Source: Epiperipatus broadwayi (lineage: Eukaryota > Onychophora > Udeonychophora > Euonychophora > Peripatidae). From it: a DNA stretch of 64,000 nt. Below, piece by piece: positions 50,847-61,146 of the stretch (within the stretch, counting starts at the first letter, position 1; every line of letters starts with the position of its first letter). The position numbers and the translations under genes are program-made. The notes under the pieces are model-generated. The model had not been told where the DNA came from, ran no database searches, and saw only the letters and a list, made by a program, of their open reading frames with translations. The DNA lies in contig JAQFVV010012435.1 of NCBI GenBank assembly GCA_028023455.1, forward strand, positions 3,286,001-3,350,000, read 5' to 3'.

Positions 50847-51255
50847 GGCAGGATGGCTCAGTTGGTTAAAGCGTTACCTTAAAATTCAATAATCAAGAAT
50901 CTAAGGACCCAAGTTCGAATCCCATGCTAGTACTGTCACTGGTAAGGCCAGCAACACCCGAAGAAGAGGGGAGAAAAATATCCCTCGAAACGTTGTGCAT
51001 ATACTAACCTGTTTGTTGAGAGGAGAAAAATACCCCTCGAAACGTTGTGCATATACTAACCTGTTTGTTGTGATATTGCTAACAGTTAGTGCATATACTA
51101 ACCTATTTTCTGTGATATTACTAACAGTTGTTTGCTGTGATATTACTAATAGTTGGTGCATATACTAACCTGTTTGCTGTGATATTACCAACAGTGGTAT
51201 TTGGAATATTTAAATAAAAATTAATTTTTTCTAAAGACATTCAACACACATATTA
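50847..51255 (+). mobile_element. Family I: tRNA-Leu-like head, hammerhead, minisatellite, tail
   Basis: The head (50847-50930) has A box TGGCTCAGTTGG, anticodon loop CTTAAAA (UAA, leucine), a long variable-arm-like stretch and B box AGTTCGAATCC. It is followed by ctagtactgtcactgg, a hammerhead (50955-51000), a second partial ribozyme unit (about 51016-51060), then about three units of a gatatta.taacag / gcatatactaacctgttt minisatellite (51040-51195), and the tail ttctaaagacattc. Head and tail match 33815-33975. A Pol III-driven SINE that carries a ribozyme is the inference. Confidence 0.68.
50955..51000 (+). ncRNA. Hammerhead ribozyme, family I (U4 to C)
   Basis: The core is CCGAAGA (50958-50964), differing from CUGANGA only at U4. 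Stem II GAGGG/CCCTC (50966-50970 with 50982-50986) has five pairs. GAAA is at 50987-50990. Stem III is palindromic ACGT. H17 is U50994. Stem I is CAC (50955-50957) with GTG (50995-50997). One extra A precedes stem II. Confidence 0.55.
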
Positions 51256-52234
51256 GATGATGGAAATAGTCCAATATAAAAATATAACTAGTTTATAGTT
51301 TATATAAAGTACTGGTTCTCACCGGGTTAGAAAATTACACTATGTACACACAATAAAAAATACTCACACTATAGTCCAGAATGTATAGTTTCTATGTCTT
51401 TAGTCTCTTCTTTCTTAACATTAATAATTCTCAATTCCCACACTGTTCCCTTGCAATGGATGCTCTGCTCAAATTCATTGAATCTGCTCTGCATTCACTC
51501 TATTCCTCCTTTCAAAAATGACCCCCCTTTTATTGGTTTGCTTTCTTTTGTTTTCTAAAGTTACGCTTATCCATTAAGGTGAGATTTAATTAAATTGGGT
51601 TTTGCTAATTAAATTCCTTCATTATCTGTTTAATTAGTTTGGTTCAGTTGATTGCATTTTCAGATGAATCAGACAACAACTAATTAACATCTATGATTAA
51701 AATTAGAAATATTTTAGAACAGTTTTGTATGTACATTTAATTTTAAAATGTATATTTTGCATATATGTAACAAAGTGACAAGCTTAATCTTTCCATTACA
51801 TTATTTTTAATATACCTAATCTCAGCAGGATTAATTAAATATGTTCTTCCTAACCTGACATGGCAATCTTTTGAAATTTAGTACTATATTAATTAATTGC
51901 TATTCTATACATAAAATATTTTTATTATATAAATAGATAACTTGTTATATATGTTATATACATAATATACTTGATGTGAAGGCATCGCTAAGCATCATAT
52001 ATAAATCGTGTAAATCTTTGCAACATCATTTCTTACTGCTAAATATATAAAATTGAATTTATTTGTTTTTGTAGTCCAAGAACATATATAGGAGCATATG
52101 TAGATAAATGTCAATTATGCCAACAATAAAAATTAGCTCAAAATAATTTTCCCAAAGTAAAGTCACTAAAAAATGAAATAAAAATAGTCACATATCACAT
52201 AATCCCATTTTTCTAAGCTTATAAAATATAAACA
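51256..52234. other. Non-coding DNA with TAATTA-rich stretch
   Basis: Less AT-monotonous than its neighbours at 51380-51560. TAATTA sites lie at 51587, 51606, 51631, 51681 and 51832 (the last overlapping GGATTA at 51828). It could be a regulatory element or simply AT-rich DNA. No ORF. Confidence 0.3.
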
Positions 52235-52324
52235 ATGACCTTTGCTAATTACTCAACAAGCTTTGTGATAAATGCTTAGCCAGAGAAAGCATTTTAAAAT
52301 AACTCTATCAGAAATCCATACCCA

Positions 52325-52370
52325 ACCCTGATCAATGATTTTATGCTTTGGCCCTCCTCAGAGAGGCACA
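52325..52370 (-). ncRNA. Hammerhead ribozyme, G left arm (G12 lost)
   Basis: The minus-strand core is CTGAGGA (52355-52361). Stem II GGGC/GCAT is partly mispaired. AAAA replaces GAAA. Stem I GCCTCT is upstream. Confidence 0.55.
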
Positions 52371-52867
52371 AGATTAGTTTCAGATACTAGATGTAAAAGT
52401 ACCAACCCAAAGCCAGCATTTATCTAAGCATTAACTATTGAGTAGAAAATCTAAAATTTTCAGACACTTAAATGTCTTCAAATCCAGCTATATAATTTTA
52501 ATAGCTATATAGGACTGAGGCACTTAAATGTGTTCAAACCCAGTTACATAACTCAAATAGCTATATAGGACTGAGAGATCTTCAGTCACTTAAAGGTCTT
52601 CAAACCCAGGTATATAGCTCAAATATCTGGGGTCATGTGATATATGACTCTTATTTTTATTGACTATTTATAGTCTTTGCTTTAAGTCTTAAGCGATGTC
52701 TTATTGCTATGACTACTAATATAAGGTTTGACTGAAGATCTCTCTGCCTGGGTTTGAAGACATTTAAGTGTCTGAAATTTTCAGATTTTCTACTCAATAG
52801 TTAACTCTTAGGTAAATGCTGGCTTTGGGTTGGTATTTTTAGATCTAGTGTCTGAAACTACTCTAGT

Positions 52868-52911
52868 GCCTCTCTGAGGAGTGCCAAAGCACAAAACTAT
52901 TGGTCAGGGGT
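52868..52911 (+). ncRNA. Hammerhead ribozyme, G right arm (G12 lost)
   Basis: The core is CTGAGGA (52874-52880). A perfect stem II GTGC/GCAC (52881-52884 with 52889-52892) has a CAAA loop. AAAA at 52893-52896 replaces GAAA. Stem III is ACT/GGT with an ATT loop, and C17 is 52905. Six-pair stem I is GCCTCT (52868-52873) with AGGGGT (52906-52911). Apart from G12 every consensus element is present. The same G12 change in the other arm suggests it predates the inverted duplication or marks the family. Confidence 0.72.
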
Positions 52912-53346
52912 TTGGGTGTGGTTTTCTGATAGAGCTATTTTAAATGTTTTCTCTGGCTAAGCATTTATCATACAGCTTGAAGAGCAATTAGCAAAGCTCT
53001 TTGTTTCAAGTCACCAATTCTTATTTTTAATAATGTTATAAAAAATAAATATCTTTTTTTTATTAATTTTTGAGTTAATTTTAATTAGGATTATTTACAT
53101 CTATGATTATAAATGTAATTGATTGGTGTTGATATTGATCTGGTTTAAGTATTGACCACTTTTAATGAATCTGTGATAATTACAGTTTGTGTCTCACAAT
53201 AGTTCACTATTTAAATTTATCTTTCAAATACCTTTGTTCTATACATATGGCATTAATCTGTAAGTGGTCTATATCTATATATATCACTTTAAATTTATCC
53301 CCATTTTAGCTTTTGTAACTCACTGATGTCACCTCATATTCTCGAT

Positions 53347-53467
53347 CAATAAAGTTTACTTTTTTTTTATGTGTCATAGCATCGGCCGGGAAGCGAACCC
53401 ACTAACCCGGGACAACTTATTGTAAGGCATCTCTCAAACACCGACATTTGACAATAAAGTTTACTTT
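53347..53467 (-). mobile_element. tRNA-Val-like SINE with 16-bp TSD
   Basis: The insert at 53363-53451 is flanked by exact CAATAAAGTTTACTTT (53347-53362 and 53452-53467). Minus strand: TGTCAAATGTCGG start, anticodon loop CTTACAA, B box GGTTCGCTTCC, complementary end CCGATGCTATGACA, then an A-run. Confidence 0.87.
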
Positions 53468-53504
53468 CAAAATAAAAAAAAGCATATGAATTTATTGCTC
53501 AAGA

Positions 53505-53610
53505 CTTCATAAGATGTTTGAGTTCCAAGCCTGTGAGCACCAGAATCAATTCTGAGACTTTCCAATCTCAAGTTGGATGTTCTACACCAAATTGCACAGG
53601 TATTTCCCAT
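53505..53610. repeat. Dispersed repeat family F, copy 2
   Basis: Aligns with 39455-39575 (gtgagcaccagaat, tctcaagttggatgttct). Class unknown. Confidence 0.5.
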
Positions 53611-54614
53611 ATAAATTGTCTAAACTACAGATAAATTTACATCATTTTTATCTGCTTATCAAATAGACCTGAGTGCTTTAAGTATGCCATTTTGAAACTT
53701 TTTTCCTCAAAATAAATTAATATTTTACACTAAATTTTTAAGGGTGTTAATACCTATATTTATGTGTGTGGTTTAGTCAGTCGTGCAAAGATGGATTTGA
53801 ATCAAAAACTAAAATGTTTTTTCCAAATAATAGATCATCATAGGAAAGACTGCTAACCATTCAACTATTTTTATTTATTTGTATTTGTGTTAAATTTTTA
53901 TATCTTTTATGCTAAAAGTAAAAACATACAAAACAAAGAAGGAATTGTAAACAAACAACTAAAAAGATAATTTATGTCTTCAGGTCTCATTATTTCGAGT
54001 TCTTTTAAAAACTGATTTACTTCAATTGATAAGATCTAACAACTTTGAGAAAAAAGTAATTAGAAACTTCTTCAGAAATTGTTATTAATTATATTATCCT
54101 TTTTTAAAAAATGTATCAAACAACAAAATAAAATATCTCGTATTATAACCTTCAGCAGCAAGTTTGTTTTTATTTTTAAAAAATTGTAACATATTAAATA
54201 TTTTATATCTATTACATACATTCTGAACTTTTTAAAAAATAAAAAAAAATAGTGACTGATTTTAAAATATTCTATAATTATTTATAAAGAAATATTTGGT
54301 TTAAGTTAACTAAATTAAATTGTTAGATTACTTGATTTTCCATAGAGTTCTCTACAGTTAATGGCATTTCATAATTTTCTGTTCAGGTCTTTATAATAAA
54401 TTTAGAGGATATGAGGCTAGGATCATAGATTTACTTAAATTGACATAAAAGGAAAAAAGAAATAAACCAGAATTGGACAAATAACTGGTTAACAAGTATA
54501 AAAAATAGATGTACTTATAATAAGTAAGAGTTATGGAGGAAGAACTGTTTAATTTAGTGGAACTTACATATCAGACCTGCTGTCAATTATCACATACGTA
54601 TTAGTCTTTGTAAA
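53611..54614. other. AT-rich non-coding DNA, nothing recognised
   Basis: No coding or repeat signal. Confidence 0.45.
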
Positions 54615-55245
54615 TATATAAATAATGTACAAGACTAAAACCTTCGAAAGAAGCACCTTAAAAATGCTTATGTGACAGTCAATCAGATGTAACAATGACT
54701 GCACGTGAAACTCTCAATTCAAGAACACAAGAGCAATATAAGTCAGACTCAAGCATTCCAAACTAAGAGTGCAAAGCTTAAAATAAATATTATATATAAA
54801 TAAACAACGCGAAATCTTTCGATTTACAATGAAGCAATTTTTTTTTAAAAAATCTAATGAAAATGATAGTAACAAACGGAAAGATATAAATTTATTAAGT
54901 GCTAGCAGATATCTAATAATAACGTACAAGGCTAAAACCTACTATCATTTTCATTAGATTAAAAAAAAAATTACTTCATTGTAAATCGAAAGATTTCGCA
55001 TTGTTTATATATAATATTTAGTGAATTAGATGTGAAGATGTTTTAAGCTTCACACTCTTAGTTTGGAATGCTTGAGTCTGAATTATTTATATATAAATTT
55101 AAGTATAGAAAAAGGTGAGTCCCATCTTTTTCTTCTTGGCTTGTGCTCTTGAATTGAGAGTTCCACATGCAGTCATTATTACGTCTGATTGGCTATCACA
55201 TAAGCATTTTTAAGACACTTTTTTTGAAAGTTTTAGCCTTGTATG
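54615..55245. repeat. Long inverted-repeat (MITE-like) element
   Basis: Arms of about 270-300 bp meet near 54900-54930. Pairs of landmarks: tgtacaagactaaaac and its complement at 55230; gacagtcaatcagatgtaa / ttacgtctgattggctatc; caagcattccaaactaagag and its complement near 55050; aaatctttcgatttacaatg and its complement near 54980. The right arm carries an extra 50 bp (about 55085-55135). No transposase. Confidence 0.8.
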
Positions 55246-56269
55246 TTATTATTAGTCTTTGATAACTTTCTAATATTGCATTCTTATAAAACAACTCCTT
55301 CACAGGATCTTCTAACAAACTTTATTGATTACTTTCTTTAGCACAAAATGGCAAGCTATAACTTTATTTAGTGTGAAAAAACCTAAACTTTTAGTCATAT
55401 AAATTTATTCTCATTAAAAGACAAATGGAAATGATTGTTTGTTACATTCGCTGGCATGGACTGAAGTTCTTAACGTCAAGCAGCATCCCCTTCTTTAAAA
55501 TGTAAAATTATCAGTGAAACCAATATTTTAAGTAACAACTTTCTTCAATTGATCATTATCTAATATTCATGTAAAGAAATAATTATTTTCTATTCTATGA
55601 CATTGTAAATGGGTTTATTTTAGTTTTTATTTAAGCATTTGTTTATGTCATCAACTTTTATAAGAGCAGGTCTAATACGTAAGTACCAATTTGGCTAACT
55701 TGTTTCTGGGCATAAAAACTTCACACCAAATCACATCCTATTAAGTAATTAACAGAATAATTATACAATATATATTTAAAATGTTTACATTTTAAATTTT
55801 ATATTCTCTAAGAATATTTATTTATTTGTCTTTGAGAAAGTTGTTTGATCAGTGACAAGTGGTAGAATCAGACCAACGGGTTTCTAAATAAGTTCTCAAT
55901 TGAGTAAGGTACATCATATGGATTCTGAGTAAATACTCATAAAGATAAAACAGTCATGAAATAAGCATCTCAGGTCAATGGCATTTGCAACAAAAACAGT
56001 GAAGGAAAAATACAATACTCATTAGGCTTTCCAGTTATCAAGTGGTGGAACTTTTAGCATTTTTTTTTTATCCCTGTTTTACCCTCTTGCTAAGAATATT
56101 CAAATTCTGATTTGATGTATAATTTGGATGGTCAGCTATCTGAAAAGTAATTATAAGTTTATTAAAAGTTTATATGCCCCAGATTCAAACATAGGTCATC
56201 TGCCTGGAAAGTCTCTTAGTGAAATCCGGTGACTCTGATCCATAAATTCGTTTCTCCACAAAATACCAG
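55246..56269. other. AT-rich non-coding DNA
   Basis: Nothing recognised. Confidence 0.45.
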
Positions 56270-56684
56270 CAAACCTTTCTATTTCATCCATCCATCACAT
56301 ATGTTGTTTATTTCTAGTTTTTTTAACAATCTCTTGGAGTATTCAGATTAAATCTTCAATTCTCTATTTACCATTATCTCTTAGAGCAATATCTCTAATC
56401 CAAATCCATTTCAAGTTATTAATTTTTTTGATGATGCTAATGCTAATGGTTTGCGATCACTTCATTTGTTTTGCTTTTGGTTTCTTAATGTTACTCTTAG
56501 CATTTTGAGTGATCTGAAGTTTTTGAATTGCTTTTCTGTTAAGTATCCAAATCCCAGATCTGTTCTTAAAAATGGATAAAATGCATATTAAAAACTTTGA
56601 GGTATTTCTACCAAAAGCATTCTAGCCAGCTTTATTTCTATGAATAATTCCTCCTAATACTATTACCAAAAGTATTTGTAGTTG

Positions 56685-56974
56685 TTAATTTTATCTTTAA
56701 ATCACTAAACATCACATGATCACCATTTCTTATGTTTGCTCAAAGAAGGCTGCTGGAGGGTTGCATTAGATCCTAAGATCTAGGTGCAGTGTTCTCAGAT
56801 CCATGGCTCCTCACTGATGAGAACGATAAGCTAGAAACTAGTCTGGGGATATTGTATGAGTAGGCACTAGGTAGAGATTTTATGAACAAGCCTTCTGGCA
56901 TCCATTGATTACTTTAGCTTGCACTGAATGACACTACTGTATGGAGAGTTTTGCTTATTTTAATTTCATCTTTA
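56685..56974 (+). mobile_element. Ribozyme repeat family A, copy 4, with 15-bp TSD
   Basis: The element at 56700-56959 is flanked by TTAATTTTATCTTTA (56685-56699) and TTAATTTCATCTTTA (56960-56974), 14 of 15 identical. It has the head cactaaacatcacatgatc, then ggctgctggagggttg, the hammerhead, gagtaggcactagg and the end gacactactgtatggag. About 260 bp, no ORF. A TSD of this length indicates target-primed reverse transcription, so the ribozyme repeat moved as a retroelement. It sits inside the RTE copy and is younger than it. Confidence 0.85.
56800..56858 (+). ncRNA. Type I hammerhead ribozyme (family A, copy 4)
   Basis: CTGATGA is at 56814-56820. GAAA is at 56834-56837. Palindromic stem III ACTAGT is followed by C17 (56843). 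Six-pair stem I is TCCTCA (56808-56813) with TGGGGA (56844-56849). Stem II has decayed here (GAACGATAAGCTA), but the family consensus pairs AGC with GCT. The core is complete. Confidence 0.75.
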
Positions 56975-58216
56975 TTATCTTCTTCTGAGAAAATCTATTA
57001 AACATTAGTTTTTTGCTATTTATCTTTAGTCCCCCATTCTTATTTTCATCTGATAACTCTTGCAACATTTCCTAAAGTTCTGAAGTAAAAAACAGGCTCA
57101 TTATTTAGAAGAAACATAGACACCTTAACTAATCTTCATTTACTTTTCATATCATAAGTCTCCAATTTAATCAAAATCTGTTTTATAAAATTGCTATAAA
57201 AGTTTTGAAGATATACATTCACACTGACATATATCTTTATCAACTTTTTTAGCATCATCATATAATTTAATCAGTACTATATTATGATCAATATTCTTTA
57301 GAATATAATAATAACCTGGATCTATACCTTAATGATCCATTGCTTTAATAACCATAGAAATGCTTATAGAGTCAAATGCTCTTTTAAAAATTGTGAACCA
57401 AAACATAATGACAATTCATAGTCACCAATTTTATCTATAAAAAATTTTCACCACTTGAAAATGATCTATTGTGTTAAAACCATTTAAAAACTGCCCTAAG
57501 TTTGGGGATGGTTAAAATCCAAAGTTGATTGTAGATGAGTTGTGATTATATTGGTAAAGATATTATGTACAATTGATTTTTTCTTCATTATTTTTTTTAA
57601 ACATCACTCTGTTGTTGCTGAATTCTTCCAATTATCTGGTACATTTTTATGATTTAGACATTTGGTGTATAATTTTTCCAATAATTAATGGATTCATTCA
57701 CCTGCTACTTTTAAAATATCAATTATAATTTCATCATTTGCTGGAGTTTTATCGCTTTTTTGGGAAGTTGTAGTAATTTTAGGATAGTACTTTGTGCACT
57801 TGTTTTTCATTACTGTATAATTTTTTATTAATGTTTTCCACTTGTTGTCATCTCTTTTTTTCGTAATAGTTTTCTTTTCTTATTGCAGAACCAACTTTCC
57901 ATATCTATCAAAATGTTATTTCACACTTTTGAGACTTTTATTTTTTTCTACACCTCTCTTTGCTAATTTATTGCTAAAACATCATTAACAGTTTTTCATA
58001 CAATTTACAATATTAAAAATAATTATATTTTCTTATTAAAGGAATATTTTTATATATGTTTATATTGTTTTGTCTCAGTAGAAATTTATTGGTAAATTGC
58101 TTCTTTTATGTACTGGCTATTTTTCTTGCAGTTATTTATAGTGTGTCAGTTAACTTCCAATTGATATAATTCAAATCTGAACTAATTGCAAAATCCATTG
58201 ATATTTTAAACCAATT

Positions 58217-58344
58217 TGCAAGTTATATTGTCAAGCGTTGGTGGCCCAGTGATTAGCATAGCTGCCTTCCAAGCATCTGGCCCAGGTTCACTTCCCAGTC
58301 AACGCATTTGACATATGAAAAAGAAAAAAAATGCAAATTATATT
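58217..58344 (+). mobile_element. tRNA-Val/Gly-like SINE with 13-bp TSD
   Basis: The insert at 58230-58331 is flanked by TGCAAGTTATATT and TGCAAATTATATT (12 of 13). It has A box TGGCCCAGTGATTAGC, anticodon loop CTTCCAA (UCC in this copy), B box GGTTCACTTCC and an A-rich tail. Its ends TGTCAAGCGTTG and CAACGCATTTGACA are complementary, extending the acceptor stem. It is inserted in the RTE remnant. Confidence 0.87.
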
Positions 58345-58847
58345 TAAAATTCCCTGAAGTGTGTTCATAGGTTAAAAATATCTCCTGTGGATATTGTTTT
58401 TTTTAATAATTTTGTTCCTCTAAATTTTGCATTAACATACATCTTACATCTCACTAATCCATGATCATTTACTGTGTTGAATCTATTATAAATATTATAA
58501 TTTTGATATATATATTTTATGTATTTTTATTTAGCATTTCTTTCAAAATAAGTATTCCTAATATATGTATATTTTCTTTTCTGCAATTCCATTTGTTTAT
58601 GCTTTATCTTATTTCTATCACTGTAATCTAATTCATTAACAACACTTTCATCTTTCAATCATTTACCAATTCTAGCTCCTACAACAAATTTAAAATGTTT
58701 TTTTTTTTTTTGGTTTGATGAAAAACTTTTTGTACATTCATATAAAAATTCTCTATTCTTTATCACAATGACAATTTTTAAATATTTGCATTTAATATCG
58801 TTCATTTATCTTATAATAATGAGTGTGCTTTAACAAGCTTTTCTGAA

Positions 58848-58900
58848 TATTCTTATCCTCAGAGCAATTTCTAGCCTTAGCTATCATCAGTGAGGCACTA
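58848..58900 (-). ncRNA. Hammerhead ribozyme, D left monomer (stem III decayed)
   Basis: On the minus strand CTGATGA is at 58884-58890. A perfect four-pair stem II TAGC/GCTA has a TAAG loop (58872-58883). GAAA is at 58868-58871. Stem I is CCTCA with TGAGG, five Watson-Crick pairs. Stem III reads ATTGCT instead of ACTAGT. Confidence 0.7.
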
Positions 58901-59371
58901 GGACATTTAGATATTAGATTTAAAATACTAGGTCAAGCCCCAAAATTTATGTAATAGTTACATATTAAATAAAAAATCTGAAATTTTCAGACATCCATAT
59001 GTCATCAAATCCAGATATCTAACTTAAATAACCATATGGGACTGAACTAAGTTCAGATACACCAAAAGCTTGTTAAGAGCTATTAGAATGCTCATTATAT
59101 AGCATTTGTAATACAATCTTATTAAATTGTCATATAATATATGACTTGATTTTCTTGCAATTATTGTTTTGCTCTTGAGGCTTTGGTGATTTTATATTGC
59201 TAAAGCTATTAATATATTGTATCTGAACTTAGTTCAGTCCCATATAGCTATTTTAATTAGATAGCTGGATTTGAAGACATATGAATGTCTGAAAATTTCA
59301 GATTTTCTACTTAATAAATAATTATTTGATAAATGCTAGAGCTTGATCTGGTATTTTTAAATGTAACACCT

Positions 59372-59436
59372 GAATATTCTAGTACCTCACTGATAAAAGC
59401 CAGAGCTAGAAACCAGGATGAGGATAAAGATATTCA
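59372..59436 (+). ncRNA. Hammerhead ribozyme, D right monomer (G8 lost)
   Basis: The core is CTGATAA (59390-59396). Stem II is AGC/GCT with a CAGA loop. GAAA is at 59409-59412. Stem III/cleavage has decayed to ACCAGGA. Stem I CCTCA/TGAGG and outer GAATAT.../...GATATTC remain. Confidence 0.62.
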
Positions 59437-59470
59437 GAAAAGCTTGCTAAGAGCTACTCATTGTATAACA

Positions 59471-61095
59471 TTTGTAGTACAAGCTTATTAAATTATATCA
59501 TGTGATATATGACTTGGTTTTCTTGCAATTATTCTTTAATCTTTAAATGAATCTTGTAAATCTGTCTAATGCACCATCGATCTCTATGATGCTGTTATTC
59601 CAATTTTTATTTATAATTAATTTTACCCATAGGCACTTCAATATTTTGCCTTTGTAGTAAATTATGTATACTTTTTAAATCAAATGTCTTTTCAAATTTG
59701 TTTTAATTTCTCAAAGTCCAAACTGTTCCAATGAATATTAGACTATTCTAATTATATTAGACTAGTCTTTTTTTAATCTGTACAATGTCTTTTATTTGAA
59801 AATGATCTGAAATTGTATATACCTAAATAAGGGAACATTATTTAATAGTAATCTAGATTTGCAATCAGTCCATTTTTAGTACAAACTCTCCTTAACTGGT
59901 AACTGCTATCTTAGCTAATAACTTTACAACCTCCAGGAAATAAAAGCGATAATTTATTTTTTCCTCATATGGTTGTGAATATTTATTAATTCTTAAGCAT
60001 GCATTGATTTCAAGTTTTCATAAAAAGGTATAATAATTATAAACTAATTAAGTGCACTAAGCCAGCTTTCAGCAAAATGTAACCAGAATCGTAGTGCTCA
60101 GTAAATTTATGCAGTATAGATATGCTTAAATAATTGACATGATGTAATATGTAAATCATGCACAATATGCAAATAAAACAATTAGATATTCTATTTTTCA
60201 GACAATTGAACACAAGAATTTTTTTTGTTGATAGAATGTGGATCCTTTGCAATGGTCCAAGCCTCTTTGTATTTTCTTATCATCAACTTCAGAGCAAATT
60301 GTTCTAACATTGGAAAGAGAAAATGTTGTCCATGGTGCATTCATGATCAAGAAAGATCAATCTGTATTCAGTCTTTTGTTTTGCTCTTTGTACTAATATG
60401 CATCTTAGATGTCTCTCATTGATCTATTTGCATGAGATTCATTGTAATAGACAGAGCTGCAGGAAGGGCTTGTGCATGCAGTTTTTAAGCCACCTGAGAA
60501 GCATGCTGAGGAGATATCTAATTGCCTTATTTTCATATTGTGCCTCATATGCATATTATTACATCACATCAGTTATCTAAACACAAATGTATCACAATAA
60601 CTTTACTCAGCACTATGATTCTGTCAGTGTTTTAACAAAATCTGACTCAATGCATTTAATTATTTTATTATATTTTTTCATCAGAACGTGGTCAAGAAGT
60701 GCTTAAGAATTATATGAAAAGAGTTAATTTTTCGAGAATTAAATATTTATTTTAAAAAGGATCATTTGCACAAACATTCATCTTGTCTGCAAGAAAATAC
60801 TTGTGGCAAACTTTTAGGAAACTGAAAAGAAAGGTCATATTGCTTATTATTTTTAAGCTTAGAGGTATAAAATTTTTAAACTCTTCATTCTGGCTGATGT
60901 TTGCTGGTGAGGAGTCCACTTATATTTGTCTACTATAGAAATAATTATAAAGAAATAACAGCTTCCATGAGAAAAACATATGGAATGTCATTAGCAGTTT
61001 TTCCTTTTTTGCTTTTTCAAAGCCTTAATATGAATCAAAGACTTACCTTTTCAGTTAGCAGCAAACTCCTTTCTACAACTTAATTAACCATACAA
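59471..61095. other. Non-coding DNA; possible LINE 5' remnant to about 59760
   Basis: The 59540-59760 part may be the 5' end of the minus-strand RTE copy. The open frames at 60225-60422 and 60398-60580 overlap in different frames and give unrecognised protein; I do not call a gene. Confidence 0.4.
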
Positions 61096-61146
61096 TTAGT
61101 GGTGGGTCATGTGAAAGTCTGTGCTCATACCCTGTCTATTACATAC
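61096..61146 (+). repeat. Family B 3' fragment
   Basis: agtggtgggtcatgtgaaag, then tctgtgctcatac and ctattacat match the last 50 bp of family B. No ribozyme. Confidence 0.6.

Larger units (their letters stand above)
52235..53010. mobile_element. Foldback ribozyme element, family G
   Basis: Two arms of about 250 bp (52235-52490 and about 52740-53010) are reverse complements. Landmarks are ttgctaatta...ctc at the ends, gccagagaaa, actctatcagaaa and gtgcctctctgagga with their complements. Each arm carries a hammerhead, pointing outward on opposite strands. The centre repeats ttcaaacccag-type sequence. Parts resemble family D (ctgaaattttcagattttctac), so G and D are probably related. Confidence 0.78.
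56270..58710 (-). mobile_element. RTE-like non-LTR retrotransposon, EN-RT remnant with nested insertions
   Basis: Minus-strand blocks in order: endonuclease pieces (RKYTYIRNTYF near 58580; RFNTVNDHGLVRCKMY near 58460, the SDHRLV motif with S changed to N); then, past the SINE, ISTETKQY (about 58080); RT start TPANDEIIIDILKVAGE (about 57740), VPDNWKN (about 57640), GFNTIDHFQVV (about 57470), FKRAFDS (about 57380). After the A insertion come C-terminal YLTEKQFKNFRSLKMLRV (about 56545) and the W..DEI region near 56290. A further EN-start-like IGTVWTLRN near 59740 suggests it once reached about 59.76 kb, with the D element inserted in between. Many stops; dead. Confidence 0.75.
58835..59470. mobile_element. 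Ribozyme repeat family D, foldback pair
   Basis: Two D monomers in opposite orientation: left about 58835-59070 (minus), right about 59215-59470 (plus). Shared landmarks with the tandem at 30 kb are aagcttgttaagagct, ggctttggtgattttat, gaacttagttcagtccca, tctgaaaatttcagatt and ctagtacctcactgat. Each carries a hammerhead at its outer end. Confidence 0.78.

Noticed and set aside
50901-51161. 86-codon minus-strand open frame with internal repeats
   Set aside because: It is antisense to the family I SINE and its minisatellite.
58230-58310. Functional tRNA gene
   Set aside because: It has A and B boxes and an anticodon loop, but the acceptor stem is imperfect, it has a TSD and A-tail, and it belongs to a dispersed family. 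It is a SINE.
60225-60580. Two overlapping plus-strand ORFs of 60-65 codons, one with a C-x-x-C
   Set aside because: They are in different frames, have no similarity I recognise, and sit in AT-rich DNA where such ORFs arise by chance.
60890-60930. CTGATGTTTGCTGGTGAGG resembling family B's core
   Set aside because: There is no GAAA, stem II does not close and flanks do not match family B.
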